Source of the DNA: CAG-307 sp964524125
Lineage (GTDB): Bacteria > Bacillota_I > Bacilli_A > Acholeplasmatales > Anaeroplasmataceae
Length of the DNA stretch: 18,350 nt
Assembly (NCBI GenBank): GCA_964524125.1
Contig: CAZGBY010000033.1
Span: forward strand, 1-18,350
Reading direction: 5' to 3'
Below, one piece after another: positions 1-7,557 of the stretch. The notes beneath the pieces are model-generated. The model was given only the letters and a program-made list of their open reading frames with translations. It ran no database searches and was not told the DNA's origin. A program made the position numbers and the translations under genes. Position 1 is the first letter of the stretch. Each line of letters starts with the position of its first letter.

Positions 1-17
1 TAAGGAGAATCATTAGC

Positions 18-335
18 ATGAAGCAATATACAGTTGAGATTACAGATGAAGCACTGGCAGATATGGAACAGCTCTATAATCACATTGCGTTTGTACTTCT
101 TGCCCCGGATAATGCAATGGGGCAATATAACCGGATTGCTGATGCGATACTGAAACTTGATGTTTTTCCAGAACGCTTTCGGATTATGGATTCAGAACCG
201 GAACATTCAAAAGGCATCAGGAGAATGCCTGTAGATAATTATTCTGTATTTTACGTCATAAAGCATGACAGGGTAATTGTGACAGATGTATTATATAGTG
301 CTTCGGATATAGAAGAAAGATTAAAGGGAATTTGA
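18..335 (+). CDS. RelE/ParE-family toxin of a type II toxin-antitoxin system
   Basis: The 105-residue product has the size and pattern of RelE/ParE superfamily toxins. It has an N-terminal strand (MKQYTVEITDEALADMEQL), a helical stretch, and a C-terminal sheet with IRRMPVDNYSVFYVI followed by VIVTDVLYSASDIEERL, the usual end of this fold. Such proteins either cleave mRNA at the ribosome (RelE) or poison gyrase (ParE); the sequence does not tell which. A good ribosome binding site (AAGGAG) precedes the ATG. The window opens with TAA, which may be the stop of a cognate antitoxin gene lying just outside. Base composition is distinctive: about 39% GC over bases 1-300, with CCG, CGG and CTG codons that are rare in the later genes. 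This suggests acquisition from a higher-GC relative. Family assignment is confident; toxicity and partner are inferred. Confidence 0.8.
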   Translation: MKQYTVEITDEALADMEQLYNHIAFVLLAPDNAMGQYNRIADAILKLDVFPERFRIMDSEPEHSKGIRRMPVDNYSVFYVIKHDRVIVTDVLYSASDIEERLKGI

Positions 336-390
336 GGTGTTCTGCAAAAAAGGCTTGAAGAAAAGTAAGGTGCAAGCTATAATTTAATCG

Positions 391-410
391 TTGGCAACAC
401 TTTGGCAACA
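391..410. repeat. Tandem pair of TTGGCAACA direct repeats
   Basis: TTGGCAACA occurs at 391-399 and again at 402-410, separated by two bases. An 11-base period is close to one helical turn, so both copies would face the same side of the DNA, as in protein-binding arm sites. Function is unknown. Confidence 0.6.
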
Positions 411-455
411 GTAAATCAGTAAGACAAAATAAAATATGTAAATAGAGTAAAATAA

Positions 456-513
456 CGGCAGATTTTGTATGAAACTTAACTGAAATAAGTTAAGATATAG
501 AAACGATTTGCCG
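456..513. repeat. Nested inverted repeat
   Basis: An outer pair of arms (456-464 with 505-513, CGGCAGATT against GATTTGCCG, nine pairs if two G-U wobbles are allowed) encloses a perfect inner pair, CTTAACT (475-481) and AGTTAAG (488-494), with a six-base loop. There is no T-run after it, so a terminator is unlikely. A recombination site, element end or structured RNA are all possible. Confidence 0.5.
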
Positions 514-617
514 ATTATGAATAATATGATGACAAATGTGATTAATATGATGAATAATATTTTTAAAGAAATGATATTTAATAAATCATTTATATATAAA
601 GTAAAATACAAATTATT

Positions 618-647
618 TTGTTAATAACATTGCTTGCATAGTATAAA
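618..647 (+). promoter_or_regulatory. Predicted sigma-A promoter for the RsmF-like gene
   Basis: TTGTTA (618-623) and TATAAA (642-647) are separated by 18 bases and lie about 60 bases upstream of the start codon at 705. The match is moderate, and AT-rich DNA makes chance matches likely. Confidence 0.4.
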
Positions 648-704
648 AATGTTAATATAAAACAAGAATAAATATTAATTGATAAGTGAAACGGTTGTGA
701 TGTT

Positions 705-2018
705 ATGAATGAAGAATTTCTAAAACGAATGAAAGAATATTTAAGTGATGAAGACTATTATAAACTTTTAAAATCTTATAATGAAAAACCAATAAGAAGT
801 TTTAGAATTAATAGAATAGATTCTAACAAATTAATTAGTAATATGAATATAAATGTCGAAAAAATTCCATATGATAAGGATGGATATTATTTATATAATG
901 ATGAAAAGTATGGCAATCATCCATATCATCATTTAGGTGCTATTTATTTTCAAGAGCCATCTGCGATGGCGCCAGTTAATATGTATGATTTTAAAGGTGA
1001 TGAAATAGTTCTTGATTTATGTGCTGCACCTGGTGGAAAGAGTTGCCAAATTTTATCTAGAATACCAAACGGTATACTATTCTCAAATGATCCATCGAAA
1101 AAACGTAGTCAAATACTATTTTCTAATATCGAAAGATTAGGCTTTAAAAATACGGTTGTATTAAACGAAACACCACAACGTCTTGCGAGTAATTTAAAAG
1201 GTTTATTTGATGTAATCTTAGTTGATGCACCTTGTTCTGGTGAAGGTATGATGAGAAAAGATGAAGACGCAAGAAACCAATGGACAAAAGAATTAACATT
1301 ATCTTGTGCATTACTTGATAAGGAAATCCTTCAAAATGCAAATAAAATGCTTAAAAATGGAGGTGTTTTAATCTATTCTACTTGTACATTTGCTCGTTGT
1401 GAAGACGAAGAAATTATTAAGTATTTAATTGATGAATTGAATTATGAATTACTTCCTGCAAATCCATTAATAAAGGAGTGTACAATTGAAGACTCTTTAA
1501 AAGACACTTTAAAGTTTTACCCTTTTACAGGGAAAGGTGAAGGTCAATTTATGGCAGTCTTAAGAAAACAAAGTGATCAAGAATCTAATTATAAATTTGA
1601 AAAAACTAAAAAAGATAATGATATTAAAATTGTCGAAAAGTTCTTAAATGATAATCTAAAAGAAATACCAGAAGGTATTATTAAGAAAATTGGTAATAGA
1701 TATTATTTAACACAAACTAATATTGATTTATCACGTCTTAATGTAATTACAAACGGAGTAGAATTAGGTGAGGTTGTTAAAAATAGATTTGAACCATATC
1801 ATCATCTATTTAAAGCTTTAGGTAATAATTTTAAAAATATACTAGAACTAAATATAAATGATACAAGAGTATTAAGATATCTAAGAGGTGAAGAGATACA
1901 AGCTTCTATTCCTAATGGTTATGGAGTGATAAAAATAGATTCTTTAATACTTGGTGGTTTTAAAGCTTCAAATGGTAATTTAAAAAATCATTATCCGAAA
2001 GGTTTAAGAAATTTTTAA
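705..2018 (+). CDS. rsmF: RsmF-like 16S rRNA (cytosine-C5) methyltransferase
   Basis: This 437-residue SAM-dependent RNA m5C methyltransferase belongs to the NOL1/NOP2/Sun (RsmB/RsmF) family. Visible motifs are the SAM-binding DLCAAPGGKS (about 104-113), SNDPSKKRSQIL (127-138), the catalytic DAPCSGEGMMRKDE (174-187, Cys177) and STCTF (225-229, Cys227). The two cysteines match the family pair, in which the TCTF cysteine is normally the nucleophile and the PCSG cysteine releases the product. The C-terminal third (about 300-437) resembles the RNA-binding extension of RsmF proteins. RsmF of E. coli methylates C1407 of 16S rRNA and Gram-positive relatives modify neighbouring cytosines; the exact target here is not determinable. 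The start is supported by an upstream GGTTGTGATG. The gene stands alone, separated from pheST by that operon's own promoter. Confidence 0.9.
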   Translation: MNEEFLKRMKEYLSDEDYYKLLKSYNEKPIRSFRINRIDSNKLISNMNINVEKIPYDKDGYYLYNDEKYGNHPYHHLGAIYFQEPSAMAPVNMYDFKGDEIVLDLCAAPGGKSCQILSRIPNGILFSNDPSKKRSQILFSNIERLGFKNTVVLNETPQRLASNLKGLFDVILVDAPCSGEGMMRKDEDARNQWTKELTLSCALLDKEILQNANKMLKNGGVLIYSTCTFARCEDEEIIKYLIDELNYELLPANPLIKECTIEDSLKDTLKFYPFTGKGEGQFMAVLRKQSDQESNYKFEKTKKDNDIKIVEKFLNDNLKEIPEGIIKKIGNRYYLTQTNIDLSRLNVITNGVELGEVVKNRFEPYHHLFKALGNNFKNILELNINDTRVLRYLRGEEIQASIPNGYGVIKIDSLILGGFKASNGNLKNHYPKGLRNF

Positions 2019-2025
2019 ATACCAC

Positions 2026-2054
2026 TTGCTTAAAGGAGAAAAATTTATTATAAT
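2026..2054 (+). promoter_or_regulatory. Sigma-A promoter of the pheST T-box transcript
   Basis: TTGCTT (2026-2031) and a perfect TATAAT (2049-2054) are separated by 17 bases. Transcription would start near 2061, just before the T-box stem I, which is where a T-box promoter is expected. Confidence 0.75.
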
Positions 2055-2071
2055 TAAAACGTTATAAAAAC

Positions 2072-2274
2072 ACATTGAAGAAAAGTAGTAAAATAAAAAT
2101 TCTATTAAGAGAGGAAACGGCTGGTGTAAGTTTCTTAGATATTTATTTGAATTCATTTTGGAGTGACTCTAAAAAAGTCCGTTTTCCGCGTTAAGGATAA
2201 TGAGTGCAGATTTTATTCTGAACTAAGGTGGTACCGCGATAATTCGTCCTTGGATATTAAGGACGATTTTTTTA
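2072..2274 (+). promoter_or_regulatory. T-box leader (tRNA-Phe sensing), specifier UUC
   Basis: This is a classical transcription-attenuating T-box. Visible parts are a stem I distal hairpin (GAAAC 2114-2118 pairing with GTTTC 2130-2134 around GGCTGGTGTAA), a specifier region GAATTCAT with the Phe codon TTC at 2152-2154, the conserved TTGGAGTGAC segment, and the stem III region TTTTCCGCGTTAAGGATAATGAGTG-like block near 2183-2207. The T-box core AGGTGGTACCGCG lies at 2227-2238. It ends in a terminator hairpin CGTCCTT/AAGGACG (2245-2251 and 2259-2265) with a T-tract. Uncharged tRNA-Phe should pair with both the UUC specifier and the T-box bulge, stabilise the antiterminator and allow transcription into pheS. 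The specifier agrees with the downstream genes. Confidence 0.95.
2245..2274 (+). terminator. Regulated intrinsic terminator of the T-box
   Basis: A perfect 7-bp stem, CGTCCTT (2245-2251) with AAGGACG (2259-2265), encloses a seven-base loop and runs directly into a T-rich tract. Its 5' arm lies just after the T-box sequence, so terminator and antiterminator are mutually exclusive. Confidence 0.9.
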
Positions 2275-2295
2275 TTTATAGAAAGGAAGATAATT

Positions 2296-3336
2296 ATGGC
2301 AATTAAAGAAGAATTAGAAGCTTTAAGAGAAAATGTTAAAGCTAAATTAAAAGAAATCAAAAATAAAATTGAACTTCAATCAGAAAAAGCAAATGTACTT
2401 GGTAAGAAGGGACCATTTGCTCAAATTATGGCTAATATGCGTAATTTATCAGTAGATGAAAGAAAAGAAGTTGGTATGGTTTCTAATGTTATTAAATCAG
2501 AACTTGAAGAAGCTTTTGATAATAAATTAATAGAAATAAATGATGCGGAAATTAATGCTCGTTTATTAAATGAAACTATAGATGTAACACTTCCTGGAGT
2601 TAAGGCCAATATTGGTTCAATTCATCCTTTAAATCAAACTATCATGGAACTTGAAGATTTATTTATTGGTATGGGATATGAAATTGCAGAAGGACCCGAA
2701 ATTGAAACAGATGAATACTGTTTTGAAAAACTAAACTTACCTAAGGGACATCCTGCACGTGATATGCAAGATACATTCTATATAGATGCACTCCACTTAC
2801 TTAGAAGTCAAACATCTCCAGTTCAAGCAAGAACAATGGAAATAAAGAAAGGTGCACCTATTAAAATAGTATGTCCAGGTAAGGTATACAGAAGAGATGC
2901 AGATGACGCTACTCACTCTCATCAATTTATGCAATTTGAAGGATTAGTACTTGGTAGTGATATTTCACTTGCAAATCTAAAAGGTGCATTACTTTCAATT
3001 GCTAAGAAGATGTTTGGTGAAAATAATAAAATCTGTCTTCGTCCTTCATTTTTCCCGTTTACTGAACCATCTGTTGAAGTGGATGTGTCTTGTTCAAGAT
3101 GTAATGGAGTAGGTTGTCCTGTATGTAAAAACACAGGTTGGATTGAAGTTTTAGGTGCTGGAATGGTTAATGATAACGTACTTAGAATGTCAGGATATGA
3201 TCCTAAAGAAATTCAAGGATTTGCGTTTGGTGTAGGTATTGAACGTGTTGCGATGTTAAAATATGGAATCGATGATATTCGTAATTTCTATACAAATGAT
3301 TTAAGATTCCTACATCAATTTAAGGAGGTAAAGTAA
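2296..3336 (+). CDS. pheS: Phenylalanine-tRNA ligase alpha subunit
   Basis: PheS is the catalytic alpha subunit of the cytoplasmic alpha2-beta2 enzyme that attaches phenylalanine to tRNA-Phe. The 346-residue length is normal. Residues 1-90 form the charged coiled-coil arm that contacts tRNA. The class II core follows, with GHPARDMQDTFY (151-162), the THSHQFMQFEG segment (206-216), motif 2-like FFPFTEPSVEVDV (252-264) and motif 3 GFAFGVGIERVAM (308-320). Four cysteines (266, 269, 274, 277) in the form CxxC-x4-CxxC make a likely zinc-binding insertion, common in Gram-positive PheS. The ATG is preceded by GAAAGGAAG. It is the first gene after the T-box and is followed by pheT after a single base. 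Confidence 0.98.
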   Translation: MAIKEELEALRENVKAKLKEIKNKIELQSEKANVLGKKGPFAQIMANMRNLSVDERKEVGMVSNVIKSELEEAFDNKLIEINDAEINARLLNETIDVTLPGVKANIGSIHPLNQTIMELEDLFIGMGYEIAEGPEIETDEYCFEKLNLPKGHPARDMQDTFYIDALHLLRSQTSPVQARTMEIKKGAPIKIVCPGKVYRRDADDATHSHQFMQFEGLVLGSDISLANLKGALLSIAKKMFGENNKICLRPSFFPFTEPSVEVDVSCSRCNGVGCPVCKNTGWIEVLGAGMVNDNVLRMSGYDPKEIQGFAFGVGIERVAMLKYGIDDIRNFYTNDLRFLHQFKEVK

Positions 3337-3337
3337 G

Positions 3338-5707
3338 ATGAAAGTTTCACTTAATTGGTTAAATGACTATTTAGATTTAAAAGATATTTCTAAAGAAGAA
3401 CTATTTAATACTTTCTCATTTCATATTTCAGAGCTTGAAGCTGCATATGAATTAACTTCTAATACAAATTTAACAATTGGCTATGTTAAAGAATGCGTAA
3501 ATCATCCAGATAGTGACCATTTACATGTTTGTCAAATTGAAATTAAACCTGGTGAAGTATCTCAAATTGTTTGTGGTGCACCTAATATGAGTCAAGGTAA
3601 AAAGGTTATTGTAGCTTTACCTGGTGCAATACTTCCTGGCGATTTTAAGATTAAACCTTCTAAGATTCGTGGTGTTGAATCAAATGGTATGTGTTGTTCT
3701 TTACAAGAACTTGGCATTAAAGAAATGTTTGTAGAAGAAGCTTATAAAGATGGTATTTATTTACTAGATGATAACGCACCTGTAGGTGAAAATCCTTTAC
3801 ATTATTTAGGACTTGACGATTATGTATTTGACCTTGATTTAACGTCAAATCGTTCAGATTTACTTTCAGTTGAAGGTATTGCCTATGATTTAGGTGCTGC
3901 ACTTAACAAAAAAGTGAAACAACAAAAGTTTGATTTAGTTGAATCACAAAAAGTAAATGACATTAAAGTATCAATCGACACTCCTTTATGTAAAAAATAT
4001 CTAACTAGAAAGATAGAAAATGTTGAAATTAAATCATCTCCTGAATTTATTAAATCAAGACTTATCGCATGTGGTATTAGACCTATCAATAATGTAGTAG
4101 ATATTACTAACTATGTATTACTTGAACTTGGTCAACCACTTCATAGTTTTGATGCAGATAAATTAGGTAACAATATTTTAGTAAGAGAATCACTTGAAGG
4201 TGAAGAAATTACAACACTAGATAATGAACAAAGAAAATTACCACAAGGCAGTATTGTAATTACTAATGGAAATGATGCTTTATGTGTTGCAGGTGTAATG
4301 GGTGGTCTTTCAACTGAAATCACACCTGAAACTAAAAATGTTGTTTTAGAAGCGGCTTATTTTGATCCAATGTCAATTCGTAAGACATCTCAAGCTTTAG
4401 GACTTAGAAGTGAATCATCAACACGTTTTGAAAGAACCATTGATTATAATAGAGTTAATCGTGCACTTGATTATGCAGCATATTTACTTACAAAATACGC
4501 AAATGGTACAGTACTTAAGGGCGTTAATGGTATAGAAGAAAAATATCAAGAAAAACTTACCACAGTTACACTTGAAAAAATTAACAAAGTATTAGGAACT
4601 GACTTAACAAATGATGAAGTTAAAGATATATTTAATAGATTAGAATATTTATACGAAGGGGACAATGAATATAATATTACTATTCCATCTCGTCGTATGG
4701 ACTTACTTGAAAGTTATCAAGATATTATTGAAGATGTAGCTAGAATGTATGGATATGATAATATACCTACAGTTTTACCTAAAACAAATGACAGTGGTTC
4801 TTTAACTGAATATCAAAAACTTGTTAGAAATTGTAGAATTATTCTTTCTAATATGACAATTAATGAAGCTGTAACATATTCTTTAACAAATGAAGAAGAA
4901 CTTTATTCATTTGTTAAAACTAAAGAAGAACCAATTAAATTATTAATGCCTATGACAGAAGATAGAGCATATATGCGTCAAAGCTTGATTCCTTCTTTAG
5001 TTAATACTATTATTTATAATAAAGCCCGTAAAATTAATGATTTATCTTTCTTTGAAATTGGTAAAGTATATAATTCAAAAGAAGAAGTTATGCATTTAGC
5101 AGGTGCATTTAACGGACTATTTACTTCATCTAAATGGCAAGGTAAGAAAACAGTAGTTGATTTCTATTTAGTTAAGGGGATACTTGAAATATTGTTTGAA
5201 AAACTTAATCTAAATGCAAAATTCATTTCATATAAAGAACTTGAAAATATGCATCCAGGTAGAACTGCTAAGATTATTATTGATGATAAAGAAGTAGGAT
5301 TTGTAGGAGAAATACATCCACGTTATGCACATACTCATAGTTGTGATAATACTTATGTATTTGAACTTAACTTAGATATGATTTATCAATGTTCTAAGAA
5401 AGCATTTAAATATGAATCTATATGTAAATTCCCATCAGTTACAAGAGATTTAGCTATTGTAGTTAATAAAGATATAACATGTAAAGAAGTAATTGATGTA
5501 ATTAAGATGACATCTAAGAAATATTTAACTAATTTAGAAGTGTTTGACCTATATGAAGGTGAAAATGTAGGTGAAAATGAAAAATCACTTGCAATATCAC
5601 TTACATTTGAAGATAAAGAAAAAACTTTAGAAACTGCAGATGTTGATAAGATTATTAACTCTATATTAAATAGATTAGATGCATTATTACATGCTCATTT
5701 AAGATAA
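3338..5707 (+). CDS. pheT: Phenylalanine-tRNA ligase beta subunit
   Basis: PheT is the 789-residue beta subunit of phenylalanyl-tRNA synthetase, needed for tRNA recognition and for editing of Tyr-tRNA-Phe. Domains follow the full-length bacterial order. An EMAP/OB tRNA-binding domain spans about 40-150 (HPDSDHLHVCQIEI, then VCGAPNM and KIRGVESNGMCCS). The B3/B4 editing region covers about 210-375 (RPINNVVDITNYVLLELGQP). The B5 domain is about 400-470, a class II-like non-catalytic core about 490-690, and a C-terminal ferredoxin-fold anticodon-binding domain about 695-789 (FPSVTRDLAIVV, ending near the C-terminus). The start is supported by AAGGAGG that overlaps the end of pheS; the two genes are separated by one base and so are co-translated under T-box control. 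Confidence 0.98.
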   Translation: MKVSLNWLNDYLDLKDISKEELFNTFSFHISELEAAYELTSNTNLTIGYVKECVNHPDSDHLHVCQIEIKPGEVSQIVCGAPNMSQGKKVIVALPGAILPGDFKIKPSKIRGVESNGMCCSLQELGIKEMFVEEAYKDGIYLLDDNAPVGENPLHYLGLDDYVFDLDLTSNRSDLLSVEGIAYDLGAALNKKVKQQKFDLVESQKVNDIKVSIDTPLCKKYLTRKIENVEIKSSPEFIKSRLIACGIRPINNVVDITNYVLLELGQPLHSFDADKLGNNILVRESLEGEEITTLDNEQRKLPQGSIVITNGNDALCVAGVMGGLSTEITPETKNVVLEAAYFDPMSIRKTSQALGLRSESSTRFERTIDYNRVNRALDYAAYLLTKYANGTVLKGVNGIEEKYQEKLTTVTLEKINKVLGTDLTNDEVKDIFNRLEYLYEGDNEYNITIPSRRMDLLESYQDIIEDVARMYGYDNIPTVLPKTNDSGSLTEYQKLVRNCRIILSNMTINEAVTYSLTNEEELYSFVKTKEEPIKLLMPMTEDRAYMRQSLIPSLVNTIIYNKARKINDLSFFEIGKVYNSKEEVMHLAGAFNGLFTSSKWQGKKTVVDFYLVKGILEILFEKLNLNAKFISYKELENMHPGRTAKIIIDDKEVGFVGEIHPRYAHTHSCDNTYVFELNLDMIYQCSKKAFKYESICKFPSVTRDLAIVVNKDITCKEVIDVIKMTSKKYLTNLEVFDLYEGENVGENEKSLAISLTFEDKEKTLETADVDKIINSILNRLDALLHAHLR

Positions 5708-5718
5708 TGAATTTATTT

Positions 5719-5750
5719 ATCCTTTTAGTTTTAAACTAGAAGGATTTTTA
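5719..5750 (+). terminator. Intrinsic terminator after pheT
   Basis: The inverted repeat ATCCTTTTAGTTT (5719-5731) and AAACTAGAAGGAT (5733-5745), with one wobble pair, runs into TTTTTA. It lies 12 bases after the pheT stop and closes the pheST operon. Confidence 0.85.
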
Positions 5751-5814
5751 TTATGTTTGTAATATATATTTGTCATTTTATATAAAAAAATTGTAAAAAC
5801 ATATCAAAAAAAAG

Positions 5815-5844
5815 TTGACAAAAGTTATTGAAAGGGTTTACAAT
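5815..5844 (+). promoter_or_regulatory. Sigma-A promoter of the secreted-protein/signal peptidase operon
   Basis: A perfect TTGACA (5815-5820) and TACAAT (5839-5844) are separated by 18 bases. Transcription would start near 5851, giving a leader of about 60 bases ending in AGGAGGA and the ATG at 5914. I recognise no riboswitch in that leader. Confidence 0.75.
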
Positions 5845-5913
5845 TAAAATACCTAGGAATACAAAAAATTATACGGCTTTAATTGTTATTTTATATAACA
5901 GGAGGAATAGAAA

Positions 5914-6495
5914 ATGAAAATAATGAAAAGATTCGGACTTATTTTGTCACTATCTCTATTATTAGTTATTGGTGGAGTATACGCTGCATGGACATATACT
6001 CAAGTATCTGAAGATGTAACTATTGATGATAAAGATGGTACAGTTGATCCTTCAATTTCTGAAATTAATATTGAAAAGATAGCACTTGGTTCTATTGAAG
6101 TAACTGAAAATGGTATTGGCTTAGTTGTTGATGAAGATTCGGCTAATAAACATAAAGCTTTATTAAATGCATCTGGTACTTACACAATTACTTGGACAGG
6201 TAATGAAGATGACGATGATACAACTGATAAAGTTGAAGAAGTATACTTAGAAGTAACAGTTGAATATAAAGATTCTGAAAGTTTAGTACAATATAAAAAT
6301 GAAAATGTATTTACTTTAACCAGTTTATCAGGTGATACTAAACTTGGAAAAGCGTCAACATTTACAGTTAATCTTTCTGATTTGATTTCTTTAAATGGAG
6401 ATATTTATGCAAATACAGTACAAGAATATAATTCACTTAAAGAAGCTATTGAATCATCAGATATTACAATTACGTTTAGTGTAGTTACAGAATAA
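5914..6495 (+). CDS. TasA/camelysin-like secreted protein with SipW-type signal peptide
   Basis: The 193-residue product has a clear signal peptide: a basic start (MKIMKRFG), a hydrophobic core (residues 9-21) and GVYAAWTYTQ, the form seen in SipW-dependent secreted proteins, with likely cleavage after VYA. The mature part is acidic, rich in Thr, Ser, Val and Asp, and apparently beta-rich, as expected for TasA/camelysin fibre proteins. It is shorter than TasA itself, and I recognise no metal-protease motif. A perfect AGGAGGA site lies before the ATG, and the strong TTGACA promoter and the following hairpin suggest high expression relative to downstream genes. The next gene encodes an SipW-like signal peptidase, the expected processing enzyme. 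The fibre-subunit role is inferred from signal type and context; sequence identity to TasA was not tested. Confidence 0.65.
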   Translation: MKIMKRFGLILSLSLLLVIGGVYAAWTYTQVSEDVTIDDKDGTVDPSISEINIEKIALGSIEVTENGIGLVVDEDSANKHKALLNASGTYTITWTGNEDDDDTTDKVEEVYLEVTVEYKDSESLVQYKNENVFTLTSLSGDTKLGKASTFTVNLSDLISLNGDIYANTVQEYNSLKEAIESSDITITFSVVTE

Positions 6496-6513
6496 ATATA
6501 ATTTATTAATATT

Positions 6514-6549
6514 AGAGAAAAAGTGTATTTTTAATAACTTTTTCTCTTT
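6514..6549 (+). terminator. Hairpin between the secreted-subunit gene and the signal peptidase gene
   Basis: AGAGAAAAAGT (6514-6524) and ACTTTTTCTCT (6537-6547) form a perfect 11-bp stem with a 12-base loop. Only two T residues follow before a G, so it may be a leaky terminator or an RNA-stabilising element. Either would give more transcript for the first gene than for those downstream. Confidence 0.7.
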
Positions 6550-6570
6550 GTCATATAATGAGGTGAAAGA

Positions 6571-7530
6571 ATGTACACAATTGAAGTGTATTCAATAGTG
6601 GTATGTATTATTATACTTATAGCTTTAATTTCATTACTTGGTATAATTATTTATACACTTGTTAAATTCTACTTTAAATGTGTAAGTAATGGTTTAGAAG
6701 ATGAAGAATTATTAGAAGAATATAATAATAAATTAGCACATCAAAAAAGAATTAAATTTAAAAATTATTTGTATACTATTATTGATATTATACTTCTTGT
6801 GATTTTAGCATTTAGTGTAATTACAAAATTAGTAGAAACTTCCTCACCTAAAGTATTAGTAGTTAAAAGTGAATCAATGTCATATAAATATGAAGGTAAT
6901 AAATATTTATATGAAAATAATTTGAATACTCAATTTGATAAATATGATATAGTTTTTATTAAAAATAAACCACAAGAAAGTGATTTAAAATTATATGATA
7001 TAGTTGTATATAAAGCTTCAAATGGGGATTTAATAATTCATAGAATTGTTGAAATAAAAAAAGTTGATAAATCATATATATTTTATACACAAGGTGATGC
7101 ATGTACTACAAGAGATACATCATATGTTTCTTATAATCAAATAGTAGGATTATATACTGGTACAAATATTAAATTTATTGGAAGTTTTGTAATGTTTTTA
7201 CAAAGTGTTATTGGGATTCTTTGTATATTTATATTAATTATTGGATTTATGGTATTAAATCATATTGAAAATAAGATAGAAGAACATAAACAAAAAAGAA
7301 TAGAATATTTAAATAATAAAAAGAAAGAACAAGAAGAACAATTACTAAAAAAAGAACAGGATGAATTAAAGAATTTACCTAACGTATTTACTACTTCATA
7401 TTCTAACGATAAAAAATATCATGAAATTGAAGTTATTTATGAAAATGAAATTGAAATTGTAGAAAAAAATAGTGATTCAAATCAAAATAAAAATGATTCT
7501 GAACCGCTTTATAAAGTTACAAAAGAATGA
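6571..7530 (+). CDS. Signal peptidase I, SipW/ER-archaeal type
   Basis: This is a membrane-bound type I signal peptidase of the S26B class (SipW, archaeal and ER enzymes), which use a Ser-His rather than Ser-Lys dyad. The catalytic serine is Ser102 in VKSESMSYKY (98-107) and the histidine is His157 in DLIIHRIVEI (153-162). A TQGDACTTRD segment (173-182) supplies the conserved GD box. Membrane segments are about 5-32, 67-86 and 202-229. After the last one comes a long charged tail (232-319), rich in Lys, Glu and Gln, probably cytoplasmic and partly coiled coil. At 319 residues it is longer than B. subtilis SipW because of the extra N-terminal membrane segment and the tail. The start has GAGGTGAAAG upstream. 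It lies between two genes for proteins with SipW-like signals, which are its likely substrates. It stops with TGA. Confidence 0.88.
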   Translation: MYTIEVYSIVVCIIILIALISLLGIIIYTLVKFYFKCVSNGLEDEELLEEYNNKLAHQKRIKFKNYLYTIIDIILLVILAFSVITKLVETSSPKVLVVKSESMSYKYEGNKYLYENNLNTQFDKYDIVFIKNKPQESDLKLYDIVVYKASNGDLIIHRIVEIKKVDKSYIFYTQGDACTTRDTSYVSYNQIVGLYTGTNIKFIGSFVMFLQSVIGILCIFILIIGFMVLNHIENKIEEHKQKRIEYLNNKKKEQEEQLLKKEQDELKNLPNVFTTSYSNDKKYHEIEVIYENEIEIVEKNSDSNQNKNDSEPLYKVTKE

Positions 7531-7557
7531 AATATTAATAAGAATGGAGGGACTATT

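Larger units (their letters stand above)
340..617. other. Gene-free AT-rich stretch between an acquired segment and core genes
   Basis: No credible gene is seen here. The stretch holds two copies of TTGGCAACA (391-399 and 402-410, an 11-base period) and a nested inverted repeat at 456-513. Composition falls from about 39% GC to strongly AT-rich across it. It may be the edge of an integrated element, but no integrase gene or matching second end is visible, so the boundary remains an inference. Confidence 0.45.

Noticed and set aside
384..611. 75-residue hydrophobic open frame on the minus strand
   Set aside because: It lies in very AT-rich DNA, has no ribosome binding site and overlaps the inverted repeat; the composition alone explains it.
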